Assembly: GCF_001633165.1 (NCBI RefSeq)
Contig: NZ_CP015418.1
Span: forward strand, 1,860,001 to 1,924,000
Direction of reading: 5' to 3'
DNA: 64,000 bases
From: Rhodovulum sulfidophilum DSM 1374
GTDB taxonomy: Bacteria; Pseudomonadota; Alphaproteobacteria; Rhodobacterales; Rhodobacteraceae
This document shows positions 1 to 8,891 of this stretch, piece by piece (position 1 is the first letter of the stretch; each line of letters opens with the position of its first letter). A model generated the notes under the pieces. The model did not search any database. It worked only from the letters and a program-made list of their open reading frames with translations, and was not told the DNA's origin. The translations under genes were made by a program, and so were the position numbers.

Positions 1-1664
1 TTGCCGCGCTGACACCGGCTGCGCCGGCCCATGCCGATCAGGGCGTCTCGGGCGCCTATCTGGCCGCGCGCCAGGCGAGCTTTCTCAGCGACTACCGCGC
101 CGCGGCGGTCTATTTCACCGAGGCGCTGGCCGCCGATCCCGCCAATCCTCGGTTGCTGGAAAATGCGATGACCGCCTTCGTCGGGCTGGGGGAGGTCGAG
201 AAGGCGGTGCCGGTCGCCCGCCGGATCGCGACGCAGGGCAATCCCGATCAGCTGGCCAGTCTGGTGCTGATGGCCGATCAGATCCGGCAGGGGCAATATG
301 ACCGGGTGCTGGCCGATTTCGAGGCCGGGCGGCGTACCGCGCCGCTTGTCGACGGGCTGATCCGGGCCTGGGCGCTGTTCGGTCAGGGCCGGATGGGCGA
401 TGCGCTCGAGGCGTTCGACGCCGCGGCGGCGCAGACCGGGCTGAAGGCGTTCGGGCTTTATCACAAGGCGCTGGCGCTGGCGGCTGTCGGCGATTTCGAG
501 GGGGCCGACCGGATCTTCTCGGGAGAGGCCGAGGGGCCGCTGCGCGCCACGCGGCGCGGTGTGCTGGCCCATGTCGAGGTGCTGAGCCAGCTGGAACGCA
601 ACGATGACGCCATCGAGCTGATCGACGCGGCCTTCGGCAGCGAGGCCGATCCGGGCGTGGCCGAGATCCGCGCGCGGCTGGCCGAGGGCGACGTCCTGCC
701 TTTCGATGCCATCGACGGGGCGGCGGGTGGCGCGGCCGAGGTGTTCTTCACCGTTGCCAGTGCGCTGAACGGCGATGCGCTGGACGGCTACACCCTGCTT
801 TACGCCCGTCTGGCCCAGTTCCTCGCGCCGGGAAATTCCGATGCGATCCTGCTGGCGGCGGGGCTGCTCGAGGCGCAGGACCGCTACGAGCTGGCGACCG
901 AGGCCTATGCCGCCGTGCCGGCCGACGATCCGGCCTTCTATGCCGCCGAGCTTGGCCGCGCCGAGGCGATGCGCCATGCGGGCGATGCCGAGGGCGCGGT
1001 CGAGACCCTGCGCGGGCTGGCCGATACCTATCCCGACATTGCCATCGTCCAGGTGACGCTGGGCGATGCGCTGCGCGGTCAGGAGCGCTTTGACGAGGCA
1101 TTGCAGGCCTATGACGCCGCCATCGCGCTGTTCGACGAGACCGCCCGCGGCCAGTGGATCGTCTATTATGCCCGCGGCATCTCCTATGAGCGGCTCGGCC
1201 GCTGGCCCGAGGCCGAGGCCGATTTCCGCAAGGCGCTGGAGCTTGAACCCGACCAGCCGCAGGTGCTGAATTATCTGGGCTATTCCTATCTCGAGATGAA
1301 CACCAATCTCGACGAGGCGATGACGATGATCGAGCGCGCCGTCGCGGCCCGGCCCGATGACGGCTATATCACCGACAGCTTGGGCTGGGGGCTCTACCGG
1401 CTTGGCCGCTATAGCGAGGCGGTGCCGCATATGGAGCGCGCGACCGCGCTGATGCCGGTCGATCCCGTCATCAACGACCATCTGGGCGATGTCTACTGGG
1501 CGGTGGGCCGCAAGGTCGAGGCGCGGTTCCAGTGGCACCGGGCGCTGTCCTTCGGGCCGGAGGAGGCCGAGGCCGAGCGTATCCGCCGCAAGCTGGAGGT
1601 CGGGCTCGACACGGTGCTTAAGGAAGAGGGGGCGCCGCCGCTCCGGGCTGCCAATGACGGTTGA
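1..1664 (+). CDS. TPR repeat protein, exported (5' end outside window)
   Basis: The reading frame is open from the first bases of the window, so the start codon lies upstream. The first visible residues ([11 protein letters not shown] followed by DQG) look like the end of a signal peptide with an A-H-A cleavage site, so only about 15-25 residues are probably missing. The roughly 550 visible residues are alanine- and glutamate-rich helical repeats. The clearest TPR units are near the C-terminus, for example around [21 protein letters not shown] and the [14 protein letters not shown] unit. TPR proteins are protein-interaction scaffolds, and the signal peptide suggests the periplasm. The last codons overlap the ispE start, so the two genes are probably co-transcribed. 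No specific partner can be named from sequence. Confidence 0.85.
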   Translation, partial: AALTPAAPAHADQGVSGAYLAARQASFLSDYRAAAVYFTEALAADPANPRLLENAMTAFVGLGEVEKAVPVARRIATQGNPDQLASLVLMADQIRQGQYDRVLADFEAGRRTAPLVDGLIRAWALFGQGRMGDALEAFDAAAAQTGLKAFGLYHKALALAAVGDFEGADRIFSGEAEGPLRATRRGVLAHVEVLSQLERNDDAIELIDAAFGSEADPGVAEIRARLAEGDVLPFDAIDGAAGGAAEVFFTVASALNGDALDGYTLLYARLAQFLAPGNSDAILLAAGLLEAQDRYELATEAYAAVPADDPAFYAAELGRAEAMRHAGDAEGAVETLRGLADTYPDIAIVQVTLGDALRGQERFDEALQAYDAAIALFDETARGQWIVYYARGISYERLGRWPEAEADFRKALELEPDQPQVLNYLGYSYLEMNTNLDEAMTMIERAVAARPDDGYITDSLGWGLYRLGRYSEAVPHMERATALMPVDPVINDHLGDVYWAVGRKVEARFQWHRALSFGPEEAEAERIRRKLEVGLDTVLKEEGAPPLRAANDG

Positions 1665-2493
1665 GGCCTTCGCGCCCGCCAAGATCAACCTGACCCTGCA
1701 TGTCACCGGACAGCGGGAGGACGGGTATCATCTGCTCGACAGCCTGGTCGTCTTCGCCGATATCGGCGACCGGCTGAGGCTTGACCCGGCCGAGGATATC
1801 AGCCTGTCGGTGACCGGTCCGCGTGCCGAGGGCGTGCCGGTCGACGGGCGCAATCTGGTGCTGAAGGCCGCGGCTCTGTTCGGGCCGGGGCAGGGCGCCA
1901 GGGTCCGGCTCGACAAGCGGCTGCCGGCCGCGGCGGGCATCGGCGGCGGGTCCTCGGACGCGGCGGCGGCCCTGCGCGGGCTGGCCGCGCTTTGGGGGTG
2001 CGATCTGCCCGGAGCCGAGGCGGTGCTGTCGCTCGGGGCCGATGTGCCGGTTTGCCTCGCACCGGGGCCGGTCCGGATGCGCGGGGTCGGCGAAGAGATC
2101 CTGCCCGCGCCCGCCTTGCCCGAATTCGGTATTCTGCTGGTCAATCCCGGCGTCGAGGTGCCGACGCCCGCCGTCTTCAGGGGGCTCTCGCGCAAGACCA
2201 ACGCGCCGATGCCCGACCTGCCGGGCTGGGGCTCGGCCAGCGGGCTTGCCGATTGGCTGGCGGGCCAGCGCAACGATCTCGAACCGCCCGCACGGGCCGA
2301 GGCGCCGGTGATCGGCGAGGTTCTGGCCGCGATTGCCGCGACGCCGGGCTGCCTTCTGGCGCGGATGTCGGGCTCGGGGGCGACCTGCTTCGGGATCTAT
2401 GCCGACCGCGCCGCCGCCGAGCGCGCCGCCGTCCTGCTGCACGAGACCCGGCCCGACTGGTGGGCCGAGGCCGGGGCGCCCTACAGTCTTTAG
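1654..2493 (+). CDS. ispE: 4-diphosphocytidyl-2-C-methyl-D-erythritol kinase
   Basis: Encodes 279 residues, the usual length of IspE, which phosphorylates CDP-methylerythritol with ATP in the cytosolic MEP pathway to isopentenyl diphosphate. The N-terminal AKINLTLHV segment and the GHMP-kinase glycine loop [15 protein letters not shown] near residues 93-107 are present, and a second glycine-rich segment [11 protein letters not shown] lies near the C-terminus. The ATG at 1654 overlaps the end of the TPR gene. A longer in-frame opening to 1489 exists but only by running through the TPR gene, so the [15 protein letters not shown] start is preferred. Its product feeds the polyprenyl diphosphate synthase encoded 1.5 kb downstream. 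Confidence 0.95.
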   Translation: MTVEAFAPAKINLTLHVTGQREDGYHLLDSLVVFADIGDRLRLDPAEDISLSVTGPRAEGVPVDGRNLVLKAAALFGPGQGARVRLDKRLPAAAGIGGGSSDAAAALRGLAALWGCDLPGAEAVLSLGADVPVCLAPGPVRMRGVGEEILPAPALPEFGILLVNPGVEVPTPAVFRGLSRKTNAPMPDLPGWGSASGLADWLAGQRNDLEPPARAEAPVIGEVLAAIAATPGCLLARMSGSGATCFGIYADRAAAERAAVLLHETRPDWWAEAGAPYSL

Positions 2494-2655
2494 CAGGCTC
2501 CGTTCGGCCTTTCGTCCGGCGGCAGGCGGCGCAGCCCCTGCGCGGGCCGGGCGCTCTTCCTGCAAAGAAGATGCAGCGGTCCCGAAACAAGGCGGTGTGC
2601 TATGTGGCACGGAGTGGAAATTCACGACGGTCGGCAAACGGACGAGATCTCAGGC

Positions 2656-3126
2656 ATGACCATTCGCGACTTCAGACCCGGCGACTCTGCCATGCTCGCG
2701 TCAATCTTTCACGAGGCGGTTCATGCTGTGGGCAGCCGCGACTATAGCCCGGAACAGGTGGCGGCATGGAGCCCTGCGCCGGTTCCTGCGGAGCAGTTCC
2801 TGACCCGCATCTCCGACGGTCGGTCGGTTTTCGTTGCGGTGACAGGCAGCGACGCGCCAATCGCCTTCATAGAGCTGGAGCAAGATGGCCATATCGATTG
2901 CTTTTATTGCAGTCCCGAATTCGTCGGCCATGGCGTCGGAAAAGCGCTTTACCAGAGACTTGAAGCGGCAGCCCTGGCGATGGGCCTCTCCCGTCTCCAT
3001 GTCGAGGCCAGCGAAGCGGCCCGCCGTTTTTTCCTGGGACAGGGGTTCACCTTGCTGAAGCGGCGGGAGTTCGAGCGAAATGCCGTCATGATCCACAATT
3101 ATCTTATGGAAAAGACCTTGCGTTAA
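2656..3126 (+). CDS. GNAT-family N-acetyltransferase, YafP-like
   Basis: The 156-residue product has the layout of the GNAT fold. The N-terminal MTIRDFRPGD strand, the YSPEQVAAW helix and a central acetyl-CoA loop (GHGVGKALYQRL, a variant of the Q/R-x-x-G-x-G/A motif) resemble Escherichia coli YafP from memory. The C-terminal FFLGQGF segment matches the usual F-Y-x-x-x-G-F end of the fold. An in-frame ATG at 2602 would add 18 residues, but the ATG at 2656 starts directly at the conserved domain. The gene stands alone, with lower GC than its neighbours, and may be a transferred accessory gene. The acceptor substrate is unknown. Confidence 0.8.
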   Translation: MTIRDFRPGDSAMLASIFHEAVHAVGSRDYSPEQVAAWSPAPVPAEQFLTRISDGRSVFVAVTGSDAPIAFIELEQDGHIDCFYCSPEFVGHGVGKALYQRLEAAALAMGLSRLHVEASEAARRFFLGQGFTLLKRREFERNAVMIHNYLMEKTLR

Positions 3127-3275
3127 GGGCTCGGGGCAGCCCCTTACGGCGCCAGATTCGCGGACAGGCTCTGCCGGACGCATCCCGGTCAGCCGGGCTT
3201 TCAGCCAGTGAATGGAGCCGATGAGGACGGGCGCGGAAGGACTTTGTGTGCCTGTCATTGCGGGCGGCTTCCAAA

Positions 3276-3310
3276 GAAAAACGGCGCGGGCCGGGGCCGC
3301 GCGCCGTTTC
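3276..3310 (-). terminator. Rho-independent terminator after the polyprenyl synthase gene
   Basis: A GC-rich inverted repeat (arms ACGGCGCGGGCC and GGCCGCGCGCCGT with one bulged base) lies 20-55 bases past the stop of the leftward gene. On the minus strand it is followed by TTTTT, the classic intrinsic-terminator arrangement. Confidence 0.75.
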
Positions 3311-3332
3311 GATCATGCGTGGCTGAGGCCGG

Positions 3333-4334
3333 TCAGCTGATTCGGGCCACCACGTAATCGGCCAGATCCGACAGCATGTCGCGGATCTCGTGCTCGGGCA
3401 GCAGGCTTAAAGCCTCCTTGGCGCGCGCGGTCCAGGCCAGCGCCTCCTGCCGGGTCGCCTCGATGGCGCCGTGTTTCGCCATCAGCTCGAGCGCATGCTC
3501 CAGATCGCCGTCACGCTGATCGCCCTTCTCGATGGTGCGGGCCCAGAAGGTACGCTCGGTGTCATCGGCCTTGGCGATGGTCTTGATGATCGGCAGGGTC
3601 AGCTTCCGCTCGCGGAAATCGTCGCCGATATTCTTGCCGGTCGAGGCCGCGTCGCCCGCCACGTCCAGAAGATCGTCGACGATCTGGAAGCCCACCCCCA
3701 GCGCATCGCCATAGGTATGCAGCGCCTTGACCTGTTCCTCGGGCATGCCCGCGATCACGCCGCCGACCTCGGTCGCGGCGGCGAAAAGCGCGGCGGTCTT
3801 GCCGCGCACGACCTTCAGGTAGATCTCTTCGGTGGTGCCGAGATCCTGCGCGGCGGTAAGCTGCAGCACCTCGCCCTCGGCGATCACCGCGGCCGCGTTC
3901 GACAGGATGTCGAGAACCCGCATGTTGCCGGGCGCCACCATCAGCTGGAAGGACCGGGCGAAGAGGTAGTCGCCGACCAGAACCGAGGACTTGTTGTCCC
4001 AGAGCAGGTTCGCCGTCGGCCGGCCGCGGCGCTGGCCGCTTTCGTCGACCACGTCGTCATGCAGCAGCGTCGCGGTATGGATGAACTCGACCGTGCCTGC
4101 CAGATAGATGTGATAGGGGCCGTCATAGCCGCACATCCGGGCCGCCGCTATGGTCAGCATCGGCCGCAGACGCTTGCCGCCCGCGCCGACCAGATGCGCC
4201 GCGACCTCGTCGATCCGGGGCGCATATTCCGAGGTCATCCGCTCGCGGATCAGCCGGTCGACGGCCGCCATCTCTTCGGTCAGGAGCGCAGCCAGGCGTT
4301 CGTGCGGTTTGGTTACGGCGGTGTCCAAGCCCAT
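3333..4334 (-). CDS. Trans-polyprenyl diphosphate synthase (octaprenyl/decaprenyl type)
   Basis: A 333-residue trans-prenyltransferase that elongates farnesyl or geranylgeranyl diphosphate to the ubiquinone side chain. Both aspartate-rich Mg-binding motifs are intact: DDVVD at residues 93-97 and DDLLD at 220-224. The residue five positions before the first motif is a small alanine, as in enzymes that make long chains. The GGKRLRPML substrate-binding segment is at 52-60. The frame stays open upstream to 4487, but the added residues cover the divergent gene's start region, and MGLDTAVTKPHERL is the natural start. Ubiquinone in this family of bacteria is usually Q-10, so decaprenyl or solanesyl chains are likely. 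IspB, SdsA and DdsA are the usual names. Confidence 0.92.
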   Translation of the reverse strand: MGLDTAVTKPHERLAALLTEEMAAVDRLIRERMTSEYAPRIDEVAAHLVGAGGKRLRPMLTIAAARMCGYDGPYHIYLAGTVEFIHTATLLHDDVVDESGQRRGRPTANLLWDNKSSVLVGDYLFARSFQLMVAPGNMRVLDILSNAAAVIAEGEVLQLTAAQDLGTTEEIYLKVVRGKTAALFAAATEVGGVIAGMPEEQVKALHTYGDALGVGFQIVDDLLDVAGDAASTGKNIGDDFRERKLTLPIIKTIAKADDTERTFWARTIEKGDQRDGDLEHALELMAKHGAIEATRQEALAWTARAKEALSLLPEHEIRDMLSDLADYVVARIS

Positions 4335-4388
4335 GGCTGCCTCGTCTCTTGCTCGACAACGGGGCGCCACTGCCCTTAATTCGTTGCC

Positions 4389-4610
4389 ATGAAAGAACTC
4401 GTTCGCACCAACGACCCGACAGTGATTGCCTATGCCTCGGCGCTTCTTCAGGGCGAGGAGATAGACTGCTTTCATATGGATGTCCACATGAGCGTTCTGG
4501 AGGGGTCGCTAGGCGTATTGCCGCGCCGGATCATGGTGGCCGACCGCGATCTGTTTCGCGCCCGCGCCGTGCTGCGCGACAATGGCATCCCCTGCGGCGA
4601 TGAGGGCTGA
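4389..4610 (+). CDS. DUF2007 family small protein
   Basis: A 73-residue protein beginning MKELVRTNDPTVIAYASALL and ending with a DRDLFRARAVLRDNGIP segment. This is the pattern of the DUF2007 family, sometimes called putative prokaryotic signal-transducing proteins. The fold is a small ferredoxin-like domain and the function is unknown. It is divergent from the polyprenyl synthase gene with only 54 bases between the starts, and its stop sits beside the start of the methyltransferase gene, so those two are probably one transcript. The same neighbourhood is common in Rhodobacteraceae (recalled, not checked). Confidence 0.8.
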   Translation: MKELVRTNDPTVIAYASALLQGEEIDCFHMDVHMSVLEGSLGVLPRRIMVADRDLFRARAVLRDNGIPCGDEG

Positions 4611-4614
4611 GCCG

Positions 4615-5367
4615 ATGACAGCGCTGCGCCAGGACAGGTTTCTGGGCGGGCGGCTGGCACTCTGGCAGCCGGTTGCGGGCTATCGCGCCGGGATCGACGC
4701 GGTGCTTCTGGCGGCGGCGACGCCCGCCCGCGCCGGGCAGGGCGTGCTGGAACTGGGCTGCGGAGCGGGGGTGGCGAGCCTGTGCCTTGCGGCGCGGGTG
4801 CCGGGACTGTCGCTTACGGGGGTGGAGCTGCAACCGGCCTATGCGGCGCTTGCCGGTCGGAATGCCGCCGAGACCGGGCTGCCGCTGGAGGTCGTCACGG
4901 CCGATCTGACCGCGTTGCCGCCCGGGGTGAAGGCCCGAAGCTACGATCACGTTATCATGAACCCGCCCTATTTCCGGCGCGACTGCGGCAGTGCGGCCCC
5001 CGATCCGGGCCGCGAGACCGCGATGGGCGAGGCGACGCCCCTGGCCGATTGGGTCGCGGTCGCGGCGCGGCGGCTCAGGCCCGGCGGTCGCCTGACCGCG
5101 ATCCAGCGCGCCGAGCGTCTGCCAGAGCTGCTTTGTGCCGCCGCGGCGGCCTTCGGCGCGATCGAGCTGCTGCCGCTGGCGCCGAGGCCCGGCCGCGCGG
5201 CCAAGCTGGTTCTGCTGGCGGCGCGGAAGGGACGGCACGGGCCGTTCCGGCTGCATCCGCCGCTGGTGCTGCATGAGGGGGCCGCGCATCTCGGGGATGG
5301 CGACAGCTATACCGCGGAACTGACGGACATTCTGCGCAACGGGGCGGCATTGTCCTGGCCTGGATGA
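4615..5367 (+). CDS. tRNA1(Val) A37 N6-methyltransferase-like protein (TrmN6 family)
   Basis: A 250-residue class I SAM-dependent methyltransferase. The SAM-binding LELGCGAG loop is at residues 45-52 and the catalytic NPPY tetrad of N6-adenine methylases at 116-119 (MNPPYFRRD). The N-terminal QDRFLGGRLALWQP segment is typical of the COG4123 TrmN6/YfiC group, which methylates A37 in tRNA1(Val). Alternative starts at 4582 and 4600 exist; the ATG at 4615 begins at the conserved core. It follows the DUF2007 gene by 4 bases. The exact RNA target is inferred from family only. Confidence 0.83.
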   Translation: MTALRQDRFLGGRLALWQPVAGYRAGIDAVLLAAATPARAGQGVLELGCGAGVASLCLAARVPGLSLTGVELQPAYAALAGRNAAETGLPLEVVTADLTALPPGVKARSYDHVIMNPPYFRRDCGSAAPDPGRETAMGEATPLADWVAVAARRLRPGGRLTAIQRAERLPELLCAAAAAFGAIELLPLAPRPGRAAKLVLLAARKGRHGPFRLHPPLVLHEGAAHLGDGDSYTAELTDILRNGAALSWPG

Positions 5368-5373
5368 CCCGGC

Positions 5374-5398
5374 CAGTTATGCACGAACTGTTTTTTTT
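5374..5398 (+). terminator. Rho-independent terminator after the TrmN6-like gene
   Basis: A short hairpin (CAGTT, seven-base loop, AACTG) is followed directly by eight T residues, 7 bases past the methyltransferase stop codon. The stem is only five pairs, but the uninterrupted T run is strong support in a genome this GC-rich. Confidence 0.65.
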
Positions 5399-5471
5399 CA
5401 AGGAGGTGACACGACTCGGAAATCGTGTTGGACTAAGACTGTTTCATGACAGCTAGAGAGGAGCATCGGCC

Positions 5472-5639
5472 ATGAATCTGAGTTCGCATCTGCAGGAACT
5501 CCGCAAGAAACACAAAGCTCTCTCGGACGAGGTCGAACGGGCCCAACAGACCCCGGCCGCCGACAATATCCAGGTCGCCGAACTCAAGAAGCAGAAGCTC
5601 AAGCTGAAGGAACAGATCGAACGCCTGTCTCAGGCCTGA
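5472..5639 (+). CDS. YdcH family (DUF465) small protein
   Basis: A 55-residue protein beginning MNLSSHLQELRKKHKALSDE and ending in a lysine/glutamate-rich helix (ELKKQKLKLKEQIERL). This length and the two-helix coiled-coil-like composition match the DUF465/YdcH family, whose function is unknown. A purine-rich ribosome-binding site (AGAGAGGAG) precedes the ATG. The last 10 bases overlap the end of the convergent EamA gene. The upstream 100 bases hold the TrmN6 terminator and then an isolated promoter region, so the gene is probably transcribed alone. Confidence 0.85.
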   Translation: MNLSSHLQELRKKHKALSDEVERAQQTPAADNIQVAELKKQKLKLKEQIERLSQA

Positions 5640-6508
5640 TCGGCCGCCCTTCGGCTGGCGCGCGCGGCCAGGGCCGCGCCGCCGGTGATCAGGAGGGCCG
5701 CCGCGAACAGGGTGGGCGTCGGGACCGCAACCCCGGCGCCGACCAGGACAAGGGTCGATAGCAGCGGCGCGGCATAGCTCGCCACTCCCAACAGCTGGAT
5801 GTCGCCCCGCTTGACCCCGATATCCCAGACATAGAAGGCCAGCCCGACCGGGCCGAGGCCAAGCGCCGCGACGCTGAGCCAGCCTTGCGCGGCTTGCGGC
5901 CAGACGGTCTCCTCGAAGATCAGATGCAGCGGCCAGGACAGCGCGGCCGTCGCCAGGCAGAAAACGGCAACGCTTGCGGTCGGCACCGTTCCAAGGCGGC
6001 GGGACAGCACCGAATAGCTTGACCAGGTCAGCGCGCAAAGCAGGGCAAGGCCATAGCCGGGCAGGGCGGCGGCCTCGAAACCGGTCATGGCGCCCCGCGC
6101 CACGATCAGCGCCGCGCCCGCGAAGCCGGCAAGCGCGCCCAGAACATGTGCCGGACGCAGCCTCTCGCCGGGCAGGAGCCCCGACATCAGCACGATCAGC
6201 AAGGGCCAGAGATAGGCGATGAGTCCGGCCTCTGCCGCAGGGGCCAGTCGCAGCGCCGAGAAGTAAAGCGCGTGGTATCCGAACAGTCCCACTGTTCCGA
6301 AGACATAGACCTTCCAGGAAATCTGCCGCAGCAGCGCCGCTTCGCCCCGGGCGAGCACCCAGACCAGTCCGAGCGTGCCGCCGATGGCAAAACAGATGGC
6401 GTTGAGCTGCAGCGGCGGCACCGGGGCCGAGCCGACGGTGAAAAGCGCAAGCAGCGCCCAGAGCAGGACGGCGATGAATCCGGTGGCGGTGGCGCGGGGA
6501 CGGGTCAT
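5630..6508 (-). CDS. EamA/DMT-superfamily exporter, YddG-like
   Basis: A 292-residue integral membrane protein with about ten hydrophobic segments arranged as two EamA repeats. This is the drug/metabolite transporter layout. The segment LLCALTWSSYSVLSRRLG at the start of the second repeat is reminiscent of the aromatic-amino-acid exporter YddG (from memory), but substrate cannot be assigned firmly. The start MTRPRATATG at 6508 is preferred over an in-frame ATG 30 bases upstream, because the extension is short and polar. The 3' end overlaps the convergent YdcH gene by 10 bases. Confidence 0.82.
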   Translation of the reverse strand: MTRPRATATGFIAVLLWALLALFTVGSAPVPPLQLNAICFAIGGTLGLVWVLARGEAALLRQISWKVYVFGTVGLFGYHALYFSALRLAPAAEAGLIAYLWPLLIVLMSGLLPGERLRPAHVLGALAGFAGAALIVARGAMTGFEAAALPGYGLALLCALTWSSYSVLSRRLGTVPTASVAVFCLATAALSWPLHLIFEETVWPQAAQGWLSVAALGLGPVGLAFYVWDIGVKRGDIQLLGVASYAAPLLSTLVLVGAGVAVPTPTLFAAALLITGGAALAARASRRAADQA

Positions 6509-6576
6509 GGGACGAGACTTATCCGGGCCGGGCCGCATCGGCCAGAGCGTGGCGCTGTCGGCCGACGTAGCGTCAT

Positions 6577-6631
6577 GGGTATTTGTGCCAAGAAGAAGAC
6601 AGGCCTGGTTTTCTTTTTGGCAAAAATACCC
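6577..6631. repeat. 55-bp near-perfect palindrome between phaB and the EamA gene
   Basis: The left arm GGGTATTTGTGCCAAGAAG and the right arm ending GGCAAAAATACCC pair over about 27 positions, with one bulge and three imperfect positions. Two of these are G-U compatible when transcribed leftward or rightward, which suggests folding as RNA. A similar GGTATTT/AAGAAGAAG palindrome is, from memory, a common intergenic repeat in Rhodobacteraceae. It lies beyond the phaB terminator and may act as a second, bidirectional transcript end. Confidence 0.7.
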
Positions 6632-6684
6632 GGCGCGCAGCGCGCCCGCGACAGCGGGCCATGCGGCGGTGTGCCATGCAATGG

Positions 6685-6712
6685 AAAAGGGCGGCCCGCC
6701 AGTGGGCCGCCC
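6685..6712 (-). terminator. Rho-independent terminator after phaB
   Basis: A perfect nine-pair stem (GGGCGGCCC, six-base loop, GGGCCGCCC) lies 26 bases past the phaB stop. On the minus strand it is followed by TTTT. Confidence 0.8.
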
Positions 6713-6737
6713 CGGATCGTGACGCCGGAGGCCGGGC

Positions 6738-7460
6738 TTAGACGAAGAATTGCGCGCCGTTGGCGGAGATCGTCGAGCCGTTGATGAAGCCCGCGTCGTC
6801 GGAGGCGAGGAAGGCCACGCAGCGTGCGATTTCCTCGGGCTCGCCGAGCCGCCCCGTGGGGATCTGCGAAATGATCGCCTCGCGCACCTTTTCGGGCACG
6901 GCCATCACCATTTCCGTCGCGATATAGCCGGGGCAGATCGCGTTGGCAGTGATGCCGGACCGCGCGCCTTCCTGGGCCAGCGACTTGACGATGCCGAGAT
7001 CGCCCGCCTTGGTCGCGGCATAGTTTACCTGACCGAACTGCCCCTTCTGGCCGTTGATCGAACTGATCACGATGACGCGGCCGAACTTGCGCTCGCGCAT
7101 GCCGGGCCAGATCGGGTGCACGGTGTTGAAGACGCCGGTCAGGTTGGTGTCGATCACCTCCTGCCATTGCGTGGGCGTCATCTTGTGGAAGGGGGCGTCG
7201 CGGGTGATGCCGGCATTGGCGACCACGACGTCGATCGGCCCCAGATCCGCCTCGACCTTCGCCAGGCCCTCTTTCGACGCCTCGTAATCGGCGACCGACC
7301 ATTTGTAGGTCGAAATGCCGGTTTCGTCGGTGAATTTCTTCGCCGCCTCGTCATTGCCGCCATAGGTGGCCGCCACGGTATAACCCGCCGCTTTCAGGGC
7401 CTTGCTGATGGCTTCTCCGATACCGCGCGTGCCGCCGGTGACCAGTGCAACTCGTGCCAT
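6738..7460 (-). CDS. phaB: Acetoacetyl-CoA reductase
   Basis: A 240-residue short-chain dehydrogenase that reduces acetoacetyl-CoA to (R)-3-hydroxybutyryl-CoA with NADPH, the second step of polyhydroxybutyrate synthesis. The nucleotide loop TGGTRGIG is at residues 8-15, the NAG motif at 82-84, and the catalytic serine pair near 133-134 is followed by NYAATK at 146-151 (Tyr147, Lys151). Length and the SINGQKGQFGQVNYAATKAG segment match PhaB rather than FabG. It lies 96 bases downstream of phaA in the same direction and ends in an intrinsic terminator. No phaC synthase of the classical type is adjacent. Confidence 0.95.
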   Translation of the reverse strand: MARVALVTGGTRGIGEAISKALKAAGYTVAATYGGNDEAAKKFTDETGISTYKWSVADYEASKEGLAKVEADLGPIDVVVANAGITRDAPFHKMTPTQWQEVIDTNLTGVFNTVHPIWPGMRERKFGRVIVISSINGQKGQFGQVNYAATKAGDLGIVKSLAQEGARSGITANAICPGYIATEMVMAVPEKVREAIISQIPTGRLGEPEEIARCVAFLASDDAGFINGSTISANGAQFFV

Positions 7461-7556
7461 GTTTCCTCCAGATGGAAATGTGGTTCCAAAAATCTCGTTA
7501 CGCAATGAGGATTAGGCGCGCAAGAATATTGCGCGCCCGTTTCAATTTCGTCGCAA

Positions 7557-8732
7557 TCAGGGACGTTCGAGGCACATGGCAACGCCCATGCCGCCACCGA
7601 TGCAAAGGGTGGCAAGGCCCTTCGCGGCGTCCCGGCGCTTCATCTCGAAGAGCAGCGTGTTGAGGATCCGCGCGCCCGAGGCGCCGATCGGGTGGCCGAT
7701 GGCGATGGCGCCGCCATTCACGTTGACGATGGCCGGATCCCAGCCCATGTCCTTGTTGACCGCGCAGGCTTGGGCGGCGAAGGCCTCGTTGGCTTCGACC
7801 AGGTCGAGATCCTCGACCTTCCAGCCGGCCTTTTCCAGCGCCTTGCGCGAGGCCGGGATCGGACCGGTGCCCATGATCGAGGGATCGACCCCGGCGGTGG
7901 CGTAGGAGGCGATCCGCGCCAGCGGTTCCAGCCCGCGCTTCTCGGCCTCGTCGGCTGTCATCAGGAGCACGCCGGCGGCGCCGTCATTTATGCCGCTGGC
8001 ATTGCCCGCGGTGACCGAGCCGTCCTTGGCGAAGGCCGGACGCAGCTTCTGCATCGACTCGAGCGTAGCGCCGTGGCGGATGTATTCGTCGGCCTCGACG
8101 ATGGTGTCGCCCTTGCGGCCCTTGACCGTGACCGGCACGATCTCGTCCGTGAACTTGCCGTCCTTCTGCGCGGCCTCGGCCTTGTTCTGGCTGGCCAGGG
8201 CGAATTCATCCTGCATGTCGCGGCTGATCTGCCATTGTTCGGCCACGTTCTCGGCGGTCTGGCCCATGTGATAGCCGTTGAAGGCGTCCCACAGCCCGTC
8301 CCGGATCATCGAATCGATGAACTTGACATCGCCCATCTTGTGACCCGCGCGCAGATGCGCGACATGCGGGCTCAGCGTCATGTTCTCCTGGCCGCCGGCG
8401 GCGATGATGGCGGCGTCGCCCAGCTGGATATGCTGCGCGGCCAGCGCGACCGAGCGCAGGCCCGAGCCGCAGACCTGGTTGATCGACCAGGCGGCGGATT
8501 CGATCGGGAAGCCCGCATTGACATGGGCCTGACGGGCCGGGTTCTGACCCTGACCCGCTGTCAGCACCTGGCCGAGAATGGTTTCCGAGATGTCGGATTT
8601 GTCGATGCCCGCGCGCGCGACGAGCGCTTCGAGCATCGTCCGGCCGAGTTCATGGGCCGGAACGGTCGCGAACGCGCCGTTGAAGCTGCCGACCGCGGTT
8701 CGGGCGGCAGAAACGATGACGACATTGGTCAT
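7557..8732 (-). CDS. phaA: Acetyl-CoA acetyltransferase (beta-ketothiolase)
   Basis: A 391-residue thiolase that condenses two acetyl-CoA to acetoacetyl-CoA. The acylated cysteine is Cys88 in [10 protein letters not shown]. The C-terminal catalytic histidine is in the [10 protein letters not shown] motif and the second cysteine in [11 protein letters not shown]. Length is exactly typical for PhaA. The ATG at 8732 ([17 protein letters not shown]) is preferred over an upstream in-frame start at 8798, which adds residues not seen in thiolases. It precedes phaB, giving the two-step route from acetyl-CoA to 3-hydroxybutyryl-CoA. Confidence 0.96.
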   Translation of the reverse strand: MTNVVIVSAARTAVGSFNGAFATVPAHELGRTMLEALVARAGIDKSDISETILGQVLTAGQGQNPARQAHVNAGFPIESAAWSINQVCGSGLRSVALAAQHIQLGDAAIIAAGGQENMTLSPHVAHLRAGHKMGDVKFIDSMIRDGLWDAFNGYHMGQTAENVAEQWQISRDMQDEFALASQNKAEAAQKDGKFTDEIVPVTVKGRKGDTIVEADEYIRHGATLESMQKLRPAFAKDGSVTAGNASGINDGAAGVLLMTADEAEKRGLEPLARIASYATAGVDPSIMGTGPIPASRKALEKAGWKVEDLDLVEANEAFAAQACAVNKDMGWDPAIVNVNGGAIAIGHPIGASGARILNTLLFEMKRRDAAKGLATLCIGGGMGVAMCLERP

Positions 8733-8891
8733 GGGTAGGTCCTTCTCCCCTGAGTGCCTGACAGGGCGACTATAGGGGATGCAGATACGGACTTGCACCC
8801 CCGCCGAAGGCCGGAATGCCGCGGGCAGGCGGGTTTCGGCGCGGCGCCGCGCCGCAGCATATTTGGCGGGGCGACAGGGGGCGGTTGCGGG

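Noticed and set aside
7056-7072. TTGATCGAACTGATCA as an FNR-like box
   Set aside because: It lies inside the phaB coding region and the spacing between half-sites is not the N4 of FNR sites.
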